This document shows positions 37,560-48,978 of a stretch of 64,000 nt of DNA, in pieces. Source of the stretch: Penicillium oxalicum (Eukaryota > Ascomycota > Eurotiomycetes > Eurotiales > Aspergillaceae); assembly GCF_001723175.1 (NCBI RefSeq), contig NC_064657.1:1-64000 (forward strand), in the 5' to 3' direction. Each line of letters begins with the position of its first letter. Position 1 is the first letter of the stretch. Position numbers and translations under genes: made by a program. Under the pieces are notes generated by a model. That model saw only the letters and a list, made by a program, of their open reading frames with translations. It ran no database searches and had not been told where the DNA came from.

Positions 37560-38471
37560 TCAACTAGGATCTCGAGCAATCTTTCTACATTCTCCACGGT
37601 AATAGGGTTGCCTTGCTCCTGCGCAAGAGATACTGCACAGTAAACGATACTTTTGATCTAGAGCAGGCATCAGGTTCATTCCATAATTGTTGGTTGACAT
37701 TGCAAAATGACATACCTATCAGCCATTAAAATTATGTCTTGCAAGAGTAGCGAATTCGCTTCCAGTGAGGCTGGAAATCTCCGACTTCTCGGTCACAGAT
37801 TTGAGAAAGTTTGTCCATACTTCTTTCCGGCTTTCTTCGCTCAGGTCTGGATAGTGGAGGGTAAAATGGATTCGACCTATGAGAAGAATGAGTTAGCAAT
37901 TGGTATAAGGCTACCAAATCTCCGTCCTAGGGATGTTCTCTTGAATGCCGAGTCGATTTCACTGCTTCGGTTTGTGGTAAGAATGGCCACCCCCCGGAAG
38001 CTGGGTCAATGTCAGTCAAAGGGCGATAAGGCGGAGTACAAAAAGAAGTGCTTACTATTCAAGGCGGCGCAGGAACACGCTCACGAGCGCATCGCGAGCC
38101 AAGTCGTTTCCCCGAGAAGCCAAGAAAACATCAGCTTCATCAATGAGTAGAACGCATCCCCATCGACGTGTTATGTCTAAAATCACTCCTAGGCGCTCAT
38201 CCACTGTATCGGCATCAGTTCCAAGCTCGCCAGTGGCCACCACATAAAGTGGACGCTCGGTGACCTCAGCAACAGCTTCTGCCGTAAGTGTTTTTACGAC
38301 ACCCGGACTACCCGTCAAAAGTACGACAAGGCCTTTGCCTTTGTCTTCAACAATATCATCAAACACTGTGTCATGACCAAACGCTAGGATCTCCCAATCC
38401 TGTAAAGCAGGGATTTTTGGCAGATGCAAGGAAGTCCATTGGAAAGACTTTACGATGTAATTCTCAAACCC
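37560..38471 (-). pseudogene. AAA ATPase C-terminal part, inactivated by RIP-type stops
   Basis: The C-terminal AAA module of the large fungal AAA ATPase family. Order: Walker A region (TGSPGVVKT, where the family has G-x4-GK-T, so a Gly is lost), TLTAEAVAEV, Walker B (VLLIDEADVF), then LTTNRSSEIDSAF (sensor 1) and HFTLHYPDLSEESRKEVWTN. Introns fit at 38001-38055, 37877-37914 (38 nt, short) and 37658-37715. The exons then join in frame except for TGA-TAG at 37716-37721, just before the third intron. The family has Arg-Gln here, so CGACAG to TGATAG is two C-to-T changes. The last exon (IKSIVYCAVSLAQEQGNPIT onward) ends at TGA 37560-37562. The N-terminal several hundred residues are absent upstream. 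Confidence 0.82.
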
Positions 38472-38603
38472 CTACATATATTTCCCCATAATAAGGGCTG
38501 TAGGGGCCACGTCGGGTGGACAATTTAACAAACCTTCAGACGTCTACCTTTTAACCCTGGAAGTATCAATTTTTAACTCAAGAGTTTGAATCAAAGTTAT
38601 ACA

Positions 38604-38678
38604 ATGAAGGCAGCAACCGCCCTCGTCATTCTGGGGCTCACGACGTGCTTTGCACAGGTTCAACAATCTCCAAATTAG
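38604..38678 (+). pseudogene. Signal-peptide fragment of a secreted protein
   Basis: ATG at 38604 opens MKAATALVILGLTTCFAQVQ, a typical secretion signal with a hydrophobic core and an AXA-like cleavage site, but the frame stops at TAG 38678 after 24 codons. It lies between the AAA pseudogene and element D. It may be exon 1 of a small secreted protein whose remainder is lost or spliced; CAG|GTTCAA after Ala could be a weak donor site. No downstream exon is recognisable before element D. Confidence 0.4.
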
Positions 38679-38703
38679 CCCTCCTACAGACTAGGATAGC
38701 GTT

Positions 38704-38708
38704 CTGCC
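38704..38708. repeat. Target-site duplication of element D, left copy
   Basis: CTGCC immediately before the left LTR, identical to 44111-44115 after the right LTR. Confidence 0.93.
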
Positions 38709-38864
38709 TGTAACGGGCCAGAGCCCGATGTTGATCACGTGTGTCACGTGAAAGCCTCTATACTACGACTCTCAGGAGGCCCTGTGTTTACTTTTCCTTA
38801 AGCTTTCGATAGACAGATTGTCGGCCATACCTAATTGAATTAAGTTCGGTTTAAGCCCCTCACA
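38709..38864 (+). repeat. 5' LTR of element D (156 bp)
   Basis: TGTAACGGGCCAGAGCCCGA to CCCCTCACA. It differs from the 3' LTR at eight positions, all C/T or G/A transitions. It is nearly normal in CA and TG content. Confidence 0.95.
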
Positions 38865-41800
38865 TATCGAAAGCTTCCTCTTCCCCACAGAGTATTAGCG
38901 AAAACCTAGCGAAACGATATCGAATAGCGAGCGAAATGAAGGCAGAGATGCCTTACCGTCGGAAACCCTATCTTAGTAGATAGAAGCGATGCGTTAAATA
39001 ATATAGCAGATAATGTAGCAGATAATAAACTAACAGTCTGCAAGCGATTAGCGGTTCCGTCTCCTGGAAGATATAGTCTAGTCGAGCCAGCGAATACCTA
39101 GCGAAACCCCGTCGAATACCCCGCGAAATACGAGTACGACCGAAGCGGAGACGACTAACATTACTAGTCCTCCACACACAGAGGCGGTAGTCGAGCGCCC
39201 CCGAGCGAGGCTACTAAACCTAGCGATATTCTTAGGGACTATAGCAGATTAGCTATCCTAGCGAATTACTATCGAAAATAAATTAGTAGTCGATAGATTA
39301 GTAATCGGATCCCCGAGTAACTAATACGCGTATATCTATTCGCGCCTAGAGAAGTTAGCTTAGAAGAATATAATAATCTTTATAAGGGAGAGGAGGGTAA
39401 ATAGTACCCCGCACGATATGCTAGAGTATATAGAGCGAATCTATAGCGACCCGAATATACGTGCCTATATAGCTTGACGGCTCTACTAGTTAAGACAGAA
39501 GGATAATCAGAGCTTCTCGAAGTTCCTACCGTAGCTCGAGCGAGAGCTAGCGGATACTAGGGCGTTAGAATAGGCGGATAAAGCGAAGCGTTAGATTCTT
39601 CTTGATTCGTTAAACTTAAATATAAGCACTACGCTAGTATATCATAATATCCCCGCTACCTATACGGTACTAGTCTAGCGTCTCTACGAGATTAGTACTA
39701 ATATCGATATATTAAACCTAACCCGGTCGAGGCTCTTATAGTCGAAGCGCGCGCGTAGAGTAAAGGTCGAAGAAGAGGTATATAACCCGATAGATTAGGC
39801 CCTAAGCCCGACTTAAACGAGCGTTTCGTAGGTAAAAGTAGCCCGATCCTCTCCCGAATCGGTATCGTATTAGCTAGAGGATTACTATCTACGAGGTAAG
39901 CGCGCTAGATAGGTTAGCGACGACAAGATAGAAGAACGCAGAAGGAAAGGTCTTTATCTACGCTACGCAAGAAGCGGTTATCGAGTTACGATATACCCTT
40001 TAAAGCCTATATATCGCCCTTAATCGTAGTCGCGAGGGGCTAATACTACTACTACCAAGGAGCGCTCCCGAAAGACTAGCGGCTCGGCACCAAAACGTAT
40101 CTAAATTAAGAAGATTAAGCGAGTGTATTTATCTACTAAATCGGAAGAATCTACCTAGGAGATTATAGAGTCAGAGTCGGAAAAAGAGTAGCTCCTATTC
40201 TAAGTCGCGAGCAGGAGCAGAAGGGAATTAAGGACTTAAATAAGAAGAAGGAGCCGTTATTCTACGTCGATATACAGATAAACGGTCTTTAATTCGTTAA
40301 GAGCCTCGTCGACGACGGATATAGTTATTATACTTTAGTTAATAACGAATTAGTTAAGTCTAATAATCTCCCGCGCGTTAAGCTCCCTAGATCCTTACAG
40401 TTAGACGGAGTAGTAGCGAATTAGGGCCGAATTACTTACGCTACCTACTTTAACCTCGATATCTATAGCTACTAGTAGCACCGTGTCTTTACGTATATTA
40501 TTCCGCACTAGATAGATAAGATAATTCTTAGTCGACTATAGATAAAGGATATAAGAGCGATATACTCGATAGTAAAGGGGTATATAGATATCTTCACGAA
40601 GGCTAGCGAGAAGACTAGATATTAGAACCGGCGCGATAAAATAATTAGTCCGCGTAGAGTAAAGAAGTTAAGGGTCGCAAGAATAGAAGCGACGGGGATT
40701 CGCGATCTAATCGTAGGCGCCTCGAAGGATAAACGATTACGGATTAGCAAGGTTATAATAGCGGATATTGATAAAGCGCTCTAGCCGAAGAAGTATATTA
40801 ATCCTAGAACGAAATTACCGAAGTACTACTAGCCCTAGTTAGACGTATTTAGCGAATAGCTAGCAAACACTCTTCCTAGGTATCAACTAGGAATCGATTA
40901 TAAGATACCCTTAAAACGCGACTAAAACAGTAACGAAGTGCCTCCGCCGTATAGTCCGCTCTATAGAATAAACCGCGAGGAGCTATTAGTCTTAAGGAAA
41001 ACGTTAACCGAGCTACTCGATAAGAACTTTATTTAGGTTAGTAAGTCGCTGGTAGCGTCGCTAGTTCTGCTAGTTAGAAAGCTAGGAGGAGGGATTCGGT
41101 TCTATATCGACTACCGCGGTTTAAACGAGCTTACTAAGAAGGATCGTTACCTATTACCGCTTATTCGCGATACCCTACGGAATATAGCTTAAGCGCGATA
41201 GTTCTTAAAGCTTAATATTATCGTAGCCTTCTATAAGATCCGAATCTAGCTAGGAGATAAGTTTAAGATAGCGTTTCGGACCTAATACGATCTCTTTAAG
41301 TAGAACGTTATACCCTTTAGGCTAACTAGCGTACCTACGATATTTTAGCGGTATATTAATTATATATTACAAGAGTTTCTAGATAACTTCGTGTCCGCTT
41401 ATATAGATAATATTATTATCTACTCGAGCGGTTCGCTAGCGGATTACCGGCGAAAGGTAGTTAAAGTGCTAAAGAAACTCTAGGCCGCCGGTTTATAGTA
41501 TAATATTAAAAAGTCGGAGTTTAAGTAGTCGTCTATAAAGTACCTCGGCTTTATTATTTAAGTAGGCAAAGGCTTACGTATCGACCCTGAGAAGATAGAA
41601 GCGATTAGGGCGTAGGAAGTACCTAAAATAGTTAAAGAGGTACAAAGCTTCCTAGGGTTTACTAACTTCTACCGAGCGTTTATCCCCTATTTCGCCGACC
41701 TCTCAGCACTACTTACCCGCCTAACTAGTAAGGATACGGTATTTAAATAGGACGAAAGTTACTAAAATACGTTCGTAAGACTAAAGGAACTCTTTATCAC

Positions 41801-43954
41801 CGCGCCTATACTAGCTTACTTCGAAGAAGGGTATAAAATAGTAGTAGAGACCGATACTTCTGGATAGGTAACCGGTATAGTCCTTTCTTAGGTTTAAGAT
41901 AATAGTATATTACGCCCCTATACGTACCTATCCCGGAAATTAAGCCTAGCTAAAGCGAATTATAAGATCCACGATAAGGAGTTACTAGTAATAATCCGGG
42001 TACTAAAAGAGTAGCGGCTAGAGTTAAAGATAGTACCTCGATTTACTATCTTAACAGACTACAAGAACCTTCGATACTTCCGGAAGCTACGGTAATTAAG
42101 CGAGCGACAGATACGTTAGGCAGACGTTTTGACAGAGTTCGATTTCGAGCTACGTTATCAGCCTAGTAAGCTAGCTTTACGTCCGGACGCGCTATCGCGT
42201 AGGGAGCAAGATATACCGAAAGGCTAGTCAGACGAGCGAGTTTCGCACCGTTTTCGGTCCCTATTCGAGAGGGTTAAGATAACGCCTAGGAGACTTCGAG
42301 TAAACGAACCTTTACTAGAGGACACGCTAGACTTCGAGCGACTAGTAAGTATATTTAAAGACGATAAGCTATAGCGCCTATAGGTAGAAGCAAGGAAGTC
42401 GGATAGGACCTATTAGGCAATTTTATAAGCGTTAAAGGAGGGGCTTCGGAAGGTAGATAGCGAAACGGAGACGAAAACCAGCCTTTCTAAGTACTACCTA
42501 GATAGAAGAGGGCTCCTATACTTTAGGAATCGTGTGTAGATCCCCTAGAGCGAGCCGTTACGTACCGCTATTATCTAGTAGGTTTATGATTTATATATAA
42601 TAGGCTATCTAGGCCGAGACGCTACCTATTCGATACTATCTCGGCGGTTCTTCTAGCCTAGTACTACGAAGGATATACGAACGTTCCTACAGAACTATAA
42701 TATCTACGGGCGAAGCACGATATAGAGGGACACGAAGTATAGTCTATTAAAACCCCTACTAATACCCTAACGGATCTAGGCCGAAACATCGATAGATTTT
42801 ATTACAGGTCTTCCCCCCGCGAGAGGCACGAGCGTAACAAACTACTTAGTTATTACTAACAGGTTAACGAAGAGTGTAATCCTCGTCGGGATAGACCTTA
42901 CTACCGCCGATACAGTAGCGGACGTATTCTTAAAGTATTTTTATATATATCACGGAGTCCTAATAGCGATAACGAGTAATAGAGGATCGTAATTCGTGAG
43001 TATATTCTAGAGGATCGTATACAGTAAGCTAAAGATTTAGCGGCGATTATCTACCGCGTTCTACCCTTAGTCCGATAGAGCTATAGAGCGTGCGAACCAG
43101 GAGGTCGAACGGATCCTCTGAGCCTTCTTAAGCTATACGTAGGATAACTAGAACGATCTGCTACCTATCGTAGCGATAGCGATTAATAACCGAGACGCGG
43201 TATTAAAAGGCCTCTTACTATTCTTCTTTACGTATAGGTATTATATCGACCCTATCGCGTTAGAAGATAACGGTCTACTATAAGATCCTCGGAATAGGCT
43301 AGAGAGAGCAGGCGAAGAGTTTATAAATCGCCTTCGAAACGCTACTAAAATAGCTTAGGCCGCGATAGCGTTCGCGCAAGACTAATAGTAGCACTAAGCG
43401 AATCGGTTAAGATAAGCGGCACCGGTCTATAAGATAGACGATAAAGTATAGCTTAACTTACGGAACGTACGGTCTACGCGCCTATATAAGAAGCTAGATT
43501 AGCTTTATGCGAAGTACAAAGTAGTTAAAGTGCTATTATCCTATATAGTGAAGTTAGACGTGCCTACTAGTATATATCCCGTTTTCTATATTAACTTAAT
43601 ACACCCTACTACTTCGGATCTATTACCCTCTTAAGTCGTGGACGATTCGAGACCGCCGCTGTTAGAGGTAGATAGTAAGCTAGAGTAGGAAGTCGAAGAG
43701 ATCCTTACTACGAGGACACGCCGTGTTAGACGAGGTTCCAGAAGGGAGGTCTTAGTACGTTAGGCTAGCTACGCGGAGCCGACTTGGGAACCACTAGCAG
43801 AGTTCCAAGAATATATAGCGTTAGATAGGTTCGAGGAGCGAAACGGCCCCGTTTCTGCAACGGATCGGCCCCTTCCAGAGACTTTTACGCATACTCGAGG
43901 CCTATCAAATCCTCGTGTCGGACGGATGCTTCTCGAACGGGAGGAGGGGGGTAT

Positions 43955-44110
43955 TATAACGGGCTAGAGCCCGATGTTAATTACGTGTGTCACGTGAAAG
44001 CCTCTATACTACGACTCTCAGGAGGCCCTGTATTTACTTTTCCTTAAGCTTTCGATAGACAGATTGTCGGCCACACCCAATTGAATTAAGTTCGGTTTGA
44101 GCCCCTCACA
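43955..44110 (+). repeat. 3' LTR of element D (156 bp)
   Basis: TATAACGGGCTAGAGCCCGA to CCCCTCACA. The initial TG has become TA. Length is identical to the 5' LTR. Confidence 0.95.
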
Positions 44111-44115
44111 CTGCC
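44111..44115. repeat. Target-site duplication of element D, right copy
   Basis: CTGCC directly after the 3' LTR, matching 38704-38708. Confidence 0.93.
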
Positions 44116-45541
44116 ATCTTCATCTCTCAGATAAAAGTCGCCGCCCTCTCCCAGTAGTAGCTCGACGATAGACTCGTGTCCGTTCGATGCAGCTAACAAT
44201 AGCGGCGTCTGGCCATATTTATCTCTCGGATCAATATCGGCGCCCCTTTCCAGAAGTAGCTCGATGACAACCTCTTGTCTATTCTCTGCAGCCCAGAATA
44301 GTGGCGTGCAACCGAAAGTATCCCTAGAAAGAACACCGTGGTTATGTTCAAAAAAGTTACTGACGGCTTCATAGAGCCCGAAGTAAGCCTTTAAGTGCAA
44401 ACCTGGTGCTCTTCTTGGTCTCTTTTTACTATTCTCGAAGTGCCACGAAGGCCATTTCTCAGGTGCCTGGATCGAGGCAGTGACCTTTGCATCATCCTTG
44501 AGAAAAGCCAAATTCAGCTTTCCCATATCCTTTTTGACTCCACGAGCATGGTGCCCCCAATCCTTGGCCGCGTAGTCATAAAGTGGGTTTCGTCGTACCC
44601 ACTCTCAAACACGTCGAATATGTAACGCAGACAGTTGCTAATCTGAACTCCGCATCACAGAACCAAGTATTCTGCTTCCTTTCAAAACAGTCTCGCGTCA
44701 TGTAGTGAACTAAACGGATTACCTGGCTTTCTTTATCCACCGCGACTAAACCAGCGCATACCGAGACCATGAATGCTTCCCCTATAATGTTCTCTTCGTC
44801 AAGGCAACTTTGGTCTTCTTCCACTGCAAGCGCCTCTTGAAGTTCCGGGATTGTAAGCTGTCTCTTAGCACACGTGATCCACATCAAAATATTCATAGAA
44901 AGCTTTGATGCGTCAGAATCCTGCTCTTCGATTCGCCGTTTGGAATCCTCATACGCCCGAGTATATACTTCAGGTCCCCCGGACAGATTTCTCAATGTTT
45001 CTTCAATAAGCTTGAGTGTTATCTGTGTCTTGATAGAGTCGAAATGAAGCTGTGCTAGTAGAAACCTGCGGTAAAAGTTAGGGTCTTCGGTATTGATAAA
45101 AGAAATTGAAGGGGAGACGAACATCCCATCCGCAATCTCGGTGATCTTGTTCTTGATCTCTTCTTTGTATGTCTTTAAGAGCTCTGATCCAGCTTGTTAT
45201 ATGCGCCCGTCTAGGTATTTGCGCACATCACATTCATGGGCGCGAATTTCCAACTGATAACTAATAAATCTATCGGTAATTTCCGGTATTGGTCTAGCGG
45301 TAGCAAATAATTTCACGCCGCAGTTTTTCTGAAGATCAAGGAGTTCAGACAAGAACATGTTTCGGCAGTCATCCGTGGTCTGACACTCGTCAAGTGCATC
45401 GATAACCACGAATACCGTTGCATATGTTGCCACCACAGATTGTAGAGTTCTTGACAGCTCGCACAGTAAAGGCCGCGTCTGTCTATCCTTGTGTTTTTTT
45501 GCTTCTGCTCTTTGAAAACGCAGGATAACTCTGAATTTCAA
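44111..45541 (-). pseudogene. NACHT-ankyrin NLR-like gene, truncated and split by element D
   Basis: Minus-strand remnant of a fungal NLR-like protein (NTP-driven switch with ankyrin repeats, implicated in heterokaryon incompatibility and defence). Order: Walker B VFVVIDALDEC near 45420-45385, KLFATARPIPEIT, a winged-helix-like segment (WITCAKRQLTIPELQEALAV), then two or three ankyrin repeats (GCTPLFWAAENRQEVVIELL and YGQTPLLLAASNGHESIVEL). The P-loop half is missing upstream of about 45541. Breaks: TAA after YLDGRI (45197-45199) where the family has Gln; at least two frameshifts near 44575-44635 around the residues FDVFESGY; and element D at the 3' end. Joining across one CTGCC copy restores the frame to a stop at 38691-38693, so the last codons lie left of the transposon. 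Confidence 0.85.
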
Positions 45542-46019
45542 AATTAATTAAGCACAGCCAATTTTGTAAACAGTGACACAGGAAATGCTTTTTAGTAAGC
45601 ATTCGCTTACTTCACCAATCTCTCTTCAATTACGAAACATTCCAGCAGGGCCGTCGATAGAAACAGGTACGTTGATATGTGGATCAGGATCTGCTTTGAA
45701 CGGGGGATCTCTACCAGGTTCGTAACTACCTGCGATCGCCCTATATATATCATGGTTTTGGGGATCAGGGCTAATGAGGATAGCGCTAGGGCCGTCTCTG
45801 GGTCCAGAGACGCAAACAAGTCGATTTTCCGGTGAAACTTGCATTGGTGGATGCCCTTGGTAATGATCTTTCATTAGCGAAGCCATTGTTATAGTAACAA
45901 AAACGGCCGATAGTAAGAGTTTGTAGTAGATCATAACGAGAGCTAATAGATCTCTAGTTAGTTGTTTCATTCGAATAAATTTTGAATTAAAATCAAAAAC
46001 TTCACCTACCCACAAGAAT
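45542..46019 (-). other. Unassigned stretch with a possible small membrane protein
   Basis: A minus-strand frame from an ATG at 45970 to 45626 encodes about 114 residues. There is one hydrophobic segment near the N-terminus (LLALVMIYYKLLLSAVFVTI) and a Pro/Asp-rich tail. No family is recognised and no neighbouring exon supports it. It may be a chance frame or the decayed 5' part of the NACHT gene. Confidence 0.25.
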
Positions 46020-47495
46020 TCAGAGCTTGGATGTGATGGCCAATAACTGCGATATCTTAGATAAAGGAGAGGCGCGAGAACAGTACTCTGTATATAAAAA
46101 GGGCGTAAAATTAGGCAAGGAAATCCCTGTATTTATGTCGAACGAATTACTAGGGAATGCCCACCTCATTAAGTCGCGGTCCGGTGATCTCCCCGAGCTC
46201 GAACGGTGACAGTTAAACCGTGGGGCCGCCTCAGTTTGATGCGTCCAGCCCAATAGATGTTCTACGCTAAAGGCTTGGCAGCGGGGCCGAGGAAGATAGT
46301 CGAAGAGTGGACTGGTGAATGCCGATTTCGAGAACGACTGTACTCGGACACAGGTATGAAACTTCCATGGATACCATAGCATACAAGGCAATCGCATCAT
46401 GTTGAAAAGTCTAGACCTTAGAAGACTGTCCCACTTATTCCAGGACTATAGTAACCGGCATGACTACCGTCCTCTAGATTGCCACAGAGTAATCAACTTT
46501 GTTGATTGGCACCGCTAATGCAGCATAACATGTGGTAAAGCGACGATCTCATGACCTCGGTTTGATGTAATATATCAGTTTGCATATGCACAATGACGGA
46601 CCAAGAGTTCACTTCCAAGGGAAATGGCTTACGTGAACGACAGCCGGTGTTCCGGCGAGATCCCTTGCCGTTACAGCTCTGTGAGGTAACCAAAAGCCGA
46701 TATGCAGCTAGTAGGACTCGGAGATGAGGGCAACTGCATTATGCATTGCTATGTTTCTCTATCTTGCTTGCCACGAGGAACTAGTTCGAACGCTTAAATT
46801 CTCTGAGTTTTTGACGTTCTGGGGTGTTGGCAAGGGTTGAAAGTTAATTATAAACTCCTGTATGGCAAATGACCAAGGAATTTTAAACCACTTAAAAGAT
46901 AACGATAAACTACAGCGGGCGGTAGCATGTGGATCACATAATCGTTTTACTATTGCACGGGCAGCCTATATTCATTCCTTAGGGTCGGGGCAATAAAGCA
47001 TCCAAAGATGATATGATTTAAGTCTTTTGAGCGGGGGATAGAGTGCCCACTTTCGCCAAAAGCAATGAAGTTGTAGCTACTATGGAAGGCCATCTTTGAG
47101 CTTAGTGCCAACCAATGAGAAATGAAATGGTCGAATGAGGTAGGGAGGGTAAAGGGATTGCGGCTATGATCGGAATCAGTACCTTATAGAGCAATTATGG
47201 TTGCAATTAATCAATCCAGACCTCGATGTTTTCGAGTTAGAAGAACTCTTCTCACCAGATTTCTTTTTAGGTTTAGGAGATGATCTCACCACTTAGTTTA
47301 GACACAGGGCCAGACCTTCACTTTATTTCACATGAATCTGCTGATCAATTTATTGCCACGTGATTTATGTAAAGGACCACATTGCATCAAGATATATATA
47401 CTATGATGAAGTCTGCCCTCCCTTTCTTGAATCCCTAGGTTGAATACTTTTGAAATCAAGAGAGAACTGGCCCAGCTAAAGAGTTCCATACGAAA
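46020..47495. other. Intergenic, nothing recognised; promoter of peroxygenase at right
   Basis: Short frames on both strands (for example 46027-46209 plus, 46400-46020 minus) overlap each other and match no family. The last few hundred bases, AT-rich with TATATATA near 47395, probably contain the promoter of the gene at 47496. Confidence 0.4.
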
Positions 47496-48224
47496 ATGCC
47501 CAGCCAATTACAAGCACTAGAAAAAGGCGAATTTCGCCCAGCAGACTCGGGAGATCTACGATCCCCCTGCCCTGTCCTCAATTCTCTTGCGAACCACGGA
47601 TTTATTCCACGCGACGGTCGTAATATCACTGCAAATCAGCTCAAAGATGCTCTTCAGCGCATTGGTACTGGTGTCGATATCCGACATACACTAGTGAATA
47701 GAGCATTTACGGTCCATGATGAGACTTCTCACATCGGCCTCCGGAATCCGGGACAAGTGAATGAGTCTGGAATGCCTGTGTTAAATCTGGACCAGACTGG
47801 TCGTCCTCATGCTATAGAACACGACGTGTCTCTCTCTCGAGAAGACCGCGCTCTAGGCGACTGCATTAAAGCAGACCCAGATTTGGTCGATAAATTGATC
47901 CAGTATCCAGGCAACAAAGACTCATTCACCATTTCCGACCTTGGTCGGTTCCGTAAGCGTCGACATACAGAGCAAATGGCAAGGAACTCTGATCTAAAAT
48001 TCGACTCTTCAAAACACAAGAAGGCTTGTGGTGAAGCTGCCCTTTTCCAGTCCATTTTTGGAAAGGGTGTCTTCTACAACCTGCCAACCAAATACGTCAA
48101 ATCGATGTTTCAGGAGGAGCGTTTGCCTTATGAAGAGGGTTGGAAACCACGATGGATTCCGGTGATGTTTCCAGAGCTGTGGATATTACAGATAGTGATA
48201 TCGCATTATGCTTCGCCAACTTGA
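47496..48224 (+). CDS. Heme-thiolate peroxidase (chloroperoxidase/UPO family)
   Basis: A complete 242-residue, single-exon protein. S-P-C-P-V-L-N at residues 23-29 is the PCP motif, whose Cys25 is the proximal heme ligand; LANHGFIPRDGRNIT follows immediately as in the family. E-H-D at 108-110 is the Mg/acid-base motif of the EHD type. GEAALFQSIFG near 179-189 and LPYEEGWKPR near 210-219 match conserved late segments. Such enzymes use hydrogen peroxide to oxygenate or halogenate organic substrates. The short length and lack of a signal peptide fit the short UPO group, so it may act inside the cell. The frame is intact; substrate unknown. Confidence 0.88.
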   Translation: MPSQLQALEKGEFRPADSGDLRSPCPVLNSLANHGFIPRDGRNITANQLKDALQRIGTGVDIRHTLVNRAFTVHDETSHIGLRNPGQVNESGMPVLNLDQTGRPHAIEHDVSLSREDRALGDCIKADPDLVDKLIQYPGNKDSFTISDLGRFRKRRHTEQMARNSDLKFDSSKHKKACGEAALFQSIFGKGVFYNLPTKYVKSMFQEERLPYEEGWKPRWIPVMFPELWILQIVISHYASPT

Positions 48225-48978
48225 TTTGAGAGCATTGGAAATGATTTTATTGTACGGAGTTATATGTGTTGGCCAGCTGTATTTTTAAACCCCTTTATCT
48301 GGTTATCTTGCCACGGCCATGTACTTCTAATATACATGGCGTTGCAGAGCTTCCAAAAATGAGTACAGCGAGGGTACAGGAAACACGAAACACATATTCA
48401 GGAGATATCCAGTACATACAAAACAATTGTTAAGCAGGCACTTTGATCTCCACTGCGAGAAATAATACGAGGCAAGCATGCGCAGGTGTAATCCAAAATC
48501 AGACTTCATTAGTACCCTAATCCTCCAATGCGGCTTTGAATGCCGTTTGTCCAACTTCCTTTACCAACTCAATCCCTTGTCCCCTCGCTATAGATTTTCC
48601 AAATCACTGTAGGTATGCCTATACCATACATGACCACAGGCTTATTTTCACTTGTCTTATGTCGGATATGCAAGAGTGAAGTCTGCACACGGACAAGTGT
48701 CTTCGTCTCAAGCTTCGATCTGACGGAGTTCCATATTGCTTAGGCTCTCTTCATCAAAGTGATGCAATCCGCGGTAATTAGCTATATCACCTACGAAGAC
48801 AATGGCCGGCAAAAATGCTGCTCCGATTATCTTAGCGGCAATAGAAGCAGAATCAGCAGCAATCGCAGCTAGCAGAACGGTCCGCTACGCAATATGTGCC
48901 CATGGCTTTCAAAGATGTGTAGAGGTGCGTCTTGACCTTAATCTTTAAAACTTTGAAATAGTACCCAAATAAATCTAA
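48225..48978. other. Intergenic, nothing recognised
   Basis: About 750 bases with only short frames. No repeat, RNA gene or domain is seen. Confidence 0.45.

Larger units (their letters stand above)
38709..44110 (+). mobile_element. Gypsy chromovirus D, complete but RIP-mutated
   Basis: A 5,402-bp LTR retrotransposon with 156-bp LTRs and the 5-bp target duplication CTGCC. Gag and pol lie on the plus strand. A protease-like segment NGL...SLVDDGYSYYTLVNNEL lies near 40285-40350, with D-D-G in place of the usual D-S/T-G. The RT core YIDNIIIYSSGSLADYRRKV is near 41400-41455 (Asn for the second catalytic Asp), RNase H follows around 41800-42100 and integrase around 42500-43400. A chromodomain-like tail (EVEEILTTRTRRV...TWEPLAEFQEYI) lies near 43680-43830. 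TAG/TAA stops of the RIP type are spread throughout, so no protein can be made. It has split a NACHT-ankyrin gene. Confidence 0.93.

Noticed and set aside
43955..44110. Ankyrin reading frame continuing into the LTR to 44086
   Set aside because: The last residues of that frame come from the LTR of element D, not from the host gene.
45060..45124. Possible intron between ADGMF and LLAQLHF in the NACHT gene
   Set aside because: A CTAAC branch and CAG end are present, but removing the GTCTCC...CAG segment changes the frame, so it is more likely an insertion or a mutated intron.
46020..46400. Opposed frames at 46027-46209 (plus) and 46400-46020 (minus)
   Set aside because: Mutually overlapping, no domain, no splice support; neither can be preferred.
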